Assembly (NCBI RefSeq): GCF_001746365.1
Contig: NZ_MJAJ01000012.1
Location: 62,001 to 126,000 of the forward strand
Direction: 5' to 3'
From: Streptomyces sp. LUP30
GTDB taxonomy: Bacteria; Actinomycetota; Actinomycetes; Streptomycetales; Streptomycetaceae
Length of the DNA: 64,000 bases
Below, piece by piece: positions 59,247 through 64,000 of this stretch (position 1 is its first letter; each line of letters opens with the position of its first letter). A model generated the notes under the pieces. It was not told the DNA's origin. It did not search any database and saw only the letters and a program-made list of their open reading frames with translations. The position numbers and the translations under genes were made by a program.

Positions 59247-61211
59247 GTGGAGAACCTGATTGCGCTGCTGATCGCGGCGCCCCTGCTCGGAGCGGCCGTC
59301 CTGCTGGTCGGCGGCCGTCGGCTCGACGCCGTCGGCCAGTGGATCGGCACGCTCCTGTCGACCGTGTCCTTCGTGCTCGGTCTCGTCCTGTTCAGCGACC
59401 TGCTGGGCAGGAGCGCCGAGGACCGGACGCTGACGCAGCACCTGTTCAGCTGGATCCCGGTCGAGGGATTCCAGGCGGACGTCGGCTTCCGCCTCGACCA
59501 GTTGTCGATGACGTTCGTGCTGCTGATCACGGGCGTCGGCTCGCTGATCCACCTGTACTCGGTCGGGTACATGGAGCACGACGAGCGGCGCCGCCGCTTC
59601 TTCGGCTATCTGAACCTGTTCCTCGCGGCGATGCTGTTGCTCGTCCTCGCCGACAACTACCTTCTGCTGTACGTCGGCTGGGAGGGCGTGGGTCTCGCGT
59701 CCTACCTGCTCATCGGCTTCTGGCAGCACAAGCCCAGCGCCGTGACCGCCGCGAAGAAGGCCTTCCTGGTCAACCGCGTGGGCGACATGGGCCTGTCCAT
59801 CGCCATCATGCTGATGTTCACCACCTTCGGCACGTTCGCCTTCGGCCCGCTGCTCGGAGCGGAGGGACAGCCCGGCATCGCCGGTGACGCCTCGGAGGGC
59901 AAGCTCACGGCCATCGCCCTGATGCTGCTGCTCGCCGCCTGCGGCAAGTCCGCCCAGGTACCCCTGCAGTCCTGGCTCGGGGACGCCATGGAGGGCCCGA
60001 CTCCGGTCTCGGCCCTCATCCACGCCGCCACGATGGTGACCGCGGGCGTGTACCTGATCGTCCGGTCCGCCGCGATCTTCAACGGGGCTCCCGACGCGCA
60101 ACTGGTCGTCACCGTCGTCGGTGCGGTCACCCTCCTGTTCGGTGCGATCGTCGGTTGCGCGAAGGACGACATCAAGAAGGCGCTGGCCGGCTCGACCATG
60201 TCGCAGATCGGCTACATGGTGCTGGCCGCGGGCCTCGGCCCCATCGGCTACGTCTTCGCGATCATGCACCTGGTGACGCACGGCTTCTTCAAGGCCGGTC
60301 TGTTCCTCGGCGCCGGTTCGGTCATGCACGGCATGAACGACGAGGTCGACATGCGCAAGTACGGCGGCCTGCGGAAGTACATGCCCGTCACCTTCGTCAC
60401 CTTCGGCCTCGGCTACCTCGCCATCATCGGCTTCCCCGGGCTGTCCGGCTTCTTCTCCAAGGACAAGATCATCGAGGCGGCGTTCGCCAAGGGCGGCGCC
60501 GAGGGCTGGATCCTCGGCGGCTGCGCCCTGCTCGGCGCGGCCATCACCGCGTACTACATGACGCGCGTGATGCTGATGACGTTCTTCGGCGAGGAGCGTT
60601 GGAAGAACCAGCCCACCCGCTCGCCCGAGGCGCCCAGCGCGGAGCCCGCGGCCGAGCACCAGGGCGAGCACACGGAACCCCACCCGCACGAGTCGCCCAA
60701 GGTCATGACAATCCCGATGATCGTGCTGGCGTTCGGGTCGGTCTTCGCGGGCGGGTTCTTCAGCATCGGCGACCGCTTCCTGCACTGGCTGGAGCCCGTC
60801 ACCGGGCACAGCGAGGGCGACTCGCCGCTCAGCGTGGCGACGGTCACGGGAGCGACCATGGTCTGCCTGGTCATCGGCGTCGGCATCGCCTACGCCCAGT
60901 ACGGCCGCCGTCCCGTCCCCGCCGTCGCCCCGCGCGGGTCGCTGCTCACCCGGGCCGCCCGGCGGGACCTGCTCCAGGACGACTTCAACCACGTCGTCCT
61001 GGTGCGCGGCGGCGAGCACCTCACGCGCTCCCTGGTCTACGTCGACCACACCCTGGTCGACGGCGTCGTCAACGGCACGGCGGCCTCGGTCGGCGGCCTC
61101 TCCGGGCGGCTGCGCCGGCTGCAGAACGGCTTCGCGCGGTCGTACGCGGTCTCGATGTTCGGCGGTGCGGCGCTCCTCGTCGCCGCGACCCTGCTGATGA
61201 GGGCGGTCTGA
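59247..61211 (+). CDS. nuoL: NADH-quinone oxidoreductase subunit L
   Basis: A 654-residue antiporter-like subunit with about 16 helices, the distal proton pump with the long lateral helix. Key residues lie in [18 protein letters not shown] (Glu), the broken-helix lysines in [17 protein letters not shown] and SQLGYM-like sequence, and [18 protein letters not shown] His/Glu/Pro-rich loop (about 450-485: [14 protein letters not shown]) is an actinobacterial feature. GTG start, 15 bases after nuoK. Confidence 0.97.
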   Translation: MENLIALLIAAPLLGAAVLLVGGRRLDAVGQWIGTLLSTVSFVLGLVLFSDLLGRSAEDRTLTQHLFSWIPVEGFQADVGFRLDQLSMTFVLLITGVGSLIHLYSVGYMEHDERRRRFFGYLNLFLAAMLLLVLADNYLLLYVGWEGVGLASYLLIGFWQHKPSAVTAAKKAFLVNRVGDMGLSIAIMLMFTTFGTFAFGPLLGAEGQPGIAGDASEGKLTAIALMLLLAACGKSAQVPLQSWLGDAMEGPTPVSALIHAATMVTAGVYLIVRSAAIFNGAPDAQLVVTVVGAVTLLFGAIVGCAKDDIKKALAGSTMSQIGYMVLAAGLGPIGYVFAIMHLVTHGFFKAGLFLGAGSVMHGMNDEVDMRKYGGLRKYMPVTFVTFGLGYLAIIGFPGLSGFFSKDKIIEAAFAKGGAEGWILGGCALLGAAITAYYMTRVMLMTFFGEERWKNQPTRSPEAPSAEPAAEHQGEHTEPHPHESPKVMTIPMIVLAFGSVFAGGFFSIGDRFLHWLEPVTGHSEGDSPLSVATVTGATMVCLVIGVGIAYAQYGRRPVPAVAPRGSLLTRAARRDLLQDDFNHVVLVRGGEHLTRSLVYVDHTLVDGVVNGTAASVGGLSGRLRRLQNGFARSYAVSMFGGAALLVAATLLMRAV

Positions 61212-61216
61212 TACCG

Positions 61217-62788
61217 ATGTCCTTTCCTCTGCTGACAGCGACGGCTGCGCTCCCCGCGATCGGGGCGGTCGCCACGGCCGCCGTCCCGGCCGCCCGGCGC
61301 AACGCCGCCAAAGCCCTGGCCCTGGTGTTCTCCCTCGCGACGCTGGCCCTGGCGATCGTCGTCCTGGTCCGCTTCGACCCGGGCGGCAGCCGCTACCAGC
61401 TCACCGAATCCCACTCCTGGATCAAGGACTTCGGGGTCAGGTACGAGCTGGGCGTGGACGGCATCGGGGTCGCGCTCGTCGCCCTGACGGCGCTGCTGAT
61501 CCCGTTCGTCATCCTCGCGGGCTGGCACGACGCCGACCCGCTGGAGACGGGCAACAAGCGCTGGCGGCCGACACAGGGCTTCTTCGCCCTGATCCTGGCC
61601 GTCGAGGCGATGGTGATCCTCTCCTTCGAGGCCACCGACGTCTTCCTCTTCTACATCTTCTTCGAAGCCATGCTCATCCCGATGTACTTCCTCATCGGCG
61701 GCTTCGGGGACCGGGCCCACGAGCACGGCGAGGAGGTGGCGTCCACGCAACGGTCGTACGCGGCCGTGAAGTTCCTCCTGTACAACCTGGTCGGCGGTCT
61801 GATCATGCTGGCCGCGGTGATCGGCCTGTACGTGGTCGCGGGGAACTTCTCGCTCACGGAGATCGCCCAGGCCCGCGCCGACGGCACGCTCCACATGGCG
61901 ACGAGCACGGAACGCTGGCTGTTCCTCGGGTTCTTCTTCGCCTTCGCGGTGAAGGCGCCGCTGTGGCCGCTGCACACCTGGCTGCCCAACGCCATGGGCG
62001 AGGCCACCACCCCGGTCGCCGTCCTCATCACGGCGGTCGTCGACAAGGTGGGCACCTTCGCGATGCTCCGCTTCTGCCTCCAGCTCTTCCCGGAGGCCAG
62101 CAAGTGGGCGACGCCCGTCATCCTCGTCCTCGCGGTGATCAGCATCGTCTACGGTGCGCTGCTGGCCGTCGGTCAGCGGGACATCAAGCGGCTGGTGGCG
62201 TACGCGTCGATCTCGCACTTCGGGTTCATCATCCTGGGCATCTTCGCGATGACCAGTCAGGGCCAGTCGGGCGCGACGCTGTACATGGTCAACCACGGCA
62301 TCTCGACGGCCGCGCTGATGCTGGTCGCCGGATTCCTGATCTCGCGGCGCGGCTCGCGGCTCATCGCCGACTACGGGGGAGTGCAGAAGGTCGCCCCGGT
62401 GCTCGCCGGCACCTTCCTGATCGGTGGCCTGGCGACGCTGTCGCTGCCGGGACTCGCGCCCTTCGTGAGCGAGTTCCTCGTCCTGGTCGGCACGTTCGCG
62501 CGCTACCCGGCGATCGGCATCGTCGCCACCCTCGGCATCGTGCTCGCCGCTCTCTACACGCTCGTGCTCTACCAGCGGACGATGACCGGCCCGGTGAAGC
62601 CCGAGGTCTCCGCGATGCCTGACCTGCGCGCGCGGGAGCTCGTGGTCGTCACCCCGCTGATCGTGCTGTTGATCTTCCTGGGCGTCTACCCGAAGCCCGT
62701 CACCGACATCGTGAACCCGGCGGTCAAGCAGACGCTGTCCGACGTACACAAGAAGGACCCCAAGCCCGAGGTGGAGGCGGCCAAGTGA
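61217..62788 (+). CDS. nuoM: NADH-quinone oxidoreductase subunit M
   Basis: A 523-residue antiporter-like proton-pumping subunit with 14 helices: YIFFEAMLIPMYFLIG (Glu), AVKAPLWPLHTWLPNAMGEA and DIKRLVAYASISHFGFI (Lys). The ATG is five bases after the nuoL stop; its RBS is poor, so coupling from nuoL is likely. Stop overlaps the nuoN GTG. Confidence 0.97.
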   Translation: MSFPLLTATAALPAIGAVATAAVPAARRNAAKALALVFSLATLALAIVVLVRFDPGGSRYQLTESHSWIKDFGVRYELGVDGIGVALVALTALLIPFVILAGWHDADPLETGNKRWRPTQGFFALILAVEAMVILSFEATDVFLFYIFFEAMLIPMYFLIGGFGDRAHEHGEEVASTQRSYAAVKFLLYNLVGGLIMLAAVIGLYVVAGNFSLTEIAQARADGTLHMATSTERWLFLGFFFAFAVKAPLWPLHTWLPNAMGEATTPVAVLITAVVDKVGTFAMLRFCLQLFPEASKWATPVILVLAVISIVYGALLAVGQRDIKRLVAYASISHFGFIILGIFAMTSQGQSGATLYMVNHGISTAALMLVAGFLISRRGSRLIADYGGVQKVAPVLAGTFLIGGLATLSLPGLAPFVSEFLVLVGTFARYPAIGIVATLGIVLAALYTLVLYQRTMTGPVKPEVSAMPDLRARELVVVTPLIVLLIFLGVYPKPVTDIVNPAVKQTLSDVHKKDPKPEVEAAK

Positions 62789-64000
62789 GCGCATCAGCCG
62801 TCCACAGCCTGTGGACAACGGCGGCAACTGCGGCCGACCCGATCACGAAGATCGACACGCCGAAGATCGAATACGGGCAGCTGTCGCCCACCCTGATCGT
62901 CGTGGGCGCGGCGATCGTCGGGGTGCTGGTCGAGGCGTTCGTGCCGCGCAAGTACCGCTACTACGCCCAACTCATCCTGTCCGCCGCCGCGTTGATCGTC
63001 GCGTTCGTCGCGGTGGTCGCGCTGGCGACGCACGGCTACGGCACCACGAAGGCGCGCATCGCGGCCATGGGCGCGATCGCCGTCGACGGACCGGCCCTCT
63101 TCCTCCAGGGCACGATTCTGCTCGCCGCCCTGGTCGGCCTGTTCACCTTCGCCGAACGGCACCTCGACCCCGAGGCGCACGGAGCCCGGGTCGACTCCTT
63201 CGCCGCCCAGGCGGCCTCCGTGCCCGGCAGCGAGAGCGAACAGGCCGCGGTCAAGGCCGGGTTCACCACGACCGAGGTCTTCCCGCTGCTGCTGTTCGCG
63301 GTCGCGGGGATGCTGGTCTTCCCATCGGCCAACGACCTGCTGACGCTCTTCATCGCCCTGGAAGTCTTCTCGCTGCCCCTGTACCTCCTGTGCGCGCTGG
63401 CCCGCCGCAAGCGGCTCATGTCGCAGGAGGCCGCGGTCAAGTACTTCCTCCTCGGCGCGTTCGCCTCCGCGTTCACCCTCTTCGGCATCGCCCTGCTGTA
63501 CGGCTACGCGGGCTCCGTGTCGTACGGGACCATCGCGCAGGTCGTCGACGGCTCCGTCCAGAACGTGAACCCGGCGCTCGCCGACACCATGGGCAACGAC
63601 GCGCTGCTCCTCGTCGGCGCCGCGATGATCGTCATGGGCCTGCTGTTCAAGGTGGGCGCGGTGCCGTTCCACATGTGGACCCCCGACGTCTACCAGGGGG
63701 CGCCCACCCCGGTCACCGGCTTCATGGCCGCGGCGACCAAGGTGGCCGCCTTCGGCGCTCTGCTGCGCCTCCTCTACGTGGTCCTGCCCGGGCTGCGCTG
63801 GGACTGGCGGCCGGTCATGTGGGGCGTCGCGATCATCACGATGCTGGGCGGCGCGATCGTCGCGATCACGCAGACGGACATCAAGCGGCTGCTGGCGTAC
63901 TCGTCCATCGCGCACGCCGGATTCATCCTCGCCGGCGTCATCGCGACCACCCCGGACGGCGTCTCGTCGGTCCTCTTCTACCTGGCGGCGTACTCGTTCG
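62785..64000 (+). CDS. nuoN: NADH-quinone oxidoreductase subunit N (3' end missing)
   Basis: The first 405 residues of the third antiporter-like subunit; the frame is still open at the last base. Landmarks: ALEVFSLPLYLLCALARR (Glu), KVGAVPFHMWTPDVYQGAPT and TDIKRLLAYSSIAHAGFIL. An N-terminal extension of about 25 residues precedes the first helix. GTG overlaps the nuoM stop. Confidence 0.97.
   Translation, partial: MSASAVHSLWTTAATAADPITKIDTPKIEYGQLSPTLIVVGAAIVGVLVEAFVPRKYRYYAQLILSAAALIVAFVAVVALATHGYGTTKARIAAMGAIAVDGPALFLQGTILLAALVGLFTFAERHLDPEAHGARVDSFAAQAASVPGSESEQAAVKAGFTTTEVFPLLLFAVAGMLVFPSANDLLTLFIALEVFSLPLYLLCALARRKRLMSQEAAVKYFLLGAFASAFTLFGIALLYGYAGSVSYGTIAQVVDGSVQNVNPALADTMGNDALLLVGAAMIVMGLLFKVGAVPFHMWTPDVYQGAPTPVTGFMAAATKVAAFGALLRLLYVVLPGLRWDWRPVMWGVAIITMLGGAIVAITQTDIKRLLAYSSIAHAGFILAGVIATTPDGVSSVLFYLAAYSF

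Noticed and set aside
58806..61049. Leftward open frame of 747 codons opposite nuoL
   Set aside because: Antisense shadow of a conserved nuo gene with repetitive acidic/basic composition.

Overview
The window is high-GC actinobacterial chromosome, almost certainly Streptomyces. The evidence is the strong third-position GC bias, the many GTG starts, ATGA/GTGA stop-start overlaps, leaderless-type promoters, an XRE/DUF397 regulatory cassette, a futalosine (mqn) menaquinone route and a 14-gene nuo operon without soluble accessory genes. Nearly all of it reads as core genome. I see no prophage, integrase, transposase, CRISPR array, tRNA or rRNA.

Layout. 1-5.2 kb: the 3' part of a polysaccharide-deacetylase-like gene, then a System II cytochrome c maturation operon (TlpA/ResA-type thioredoxin, ccdA, resB, ccsB) closed by a 15-bp hairpin. 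5.3-14.2 kb: a double-HTH MerR regulator, a CDP-alcohol phosphatidyltransferase, a cytosine deaminase, a large secreted FG-GAP protein, an alpha/beta hydrolase preceded by a 17-codon ORF with a strong RBS, a cassette of DUF7848-like protein / XRE-DUF5753 regulator / two tandem DUF397 proteins, and a PLDc_N membrane protein. 14.2-19.2 kb: late menaquinone genes (UbiD-like decarboxylase, mqnP, UbiX-like), an Lrp regulator and mqnE. 19.2-29.5 kb: a GNAT enzyme, DUF4229 protein, TetR regulator, a MaoC-FabG4 pair divergent from a FadA2-type thiolase across a double palindrome, an acyl-CoA synthetase, a hypothetical gene and a Tat-exported KstD-like flavoprotein. 29.5-30.5 kb: a genomic scar holding two truncated genes. 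30.5-38.7 kb: a methyltransferase, a cold-shock protein, mqnA, a Ser/Thr kinase, a prepilin peptidase, mqnC with a degenerate amidohydrolase-like neighbour, and a GH18-like lipoprotein. 39-43 kb: a matAB-like surface-polysaccharide operon (deacetylase-GT2 fusion plus acyltransferase). 43-46.3 kb: menG, a PASTA protein, a GNAT enzyme and a geranylgeranyl-reductase-family enzyme that may be MenJ-like. 46.7-47.6 kb: a secreted NlpC/P60 hydrolase. 48.3-64 kb: nuoA to nuoN, with nuoN cut by the window end.

The genes form a respiratory neighbourhood. mqnA, mqnE, mqnC, the UbiX/UbiD-like pair, mqnP and menG make menaquinone; the flavoprotein after menG may reduce its side chain; complex I reduces menaquinone; the System II genes equip cytochrome c further down the chain. 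A match to the Rex redox-sensor operator precedes nuoA.

No wholly new multi-gene defence or biosynthetic system is evident. The items most worth a second look are the double palindrome between fabG4 and the thiolase, the two-gene deletion scar near 29.6 kb, the large regulatory gap before nuoA, the matAB-like operon with an isolated glycine-riboswitch-like segment upstream, the 17-codon ORF before the hydrolase, and the XRE gene that reads through into its DUF397 partner.
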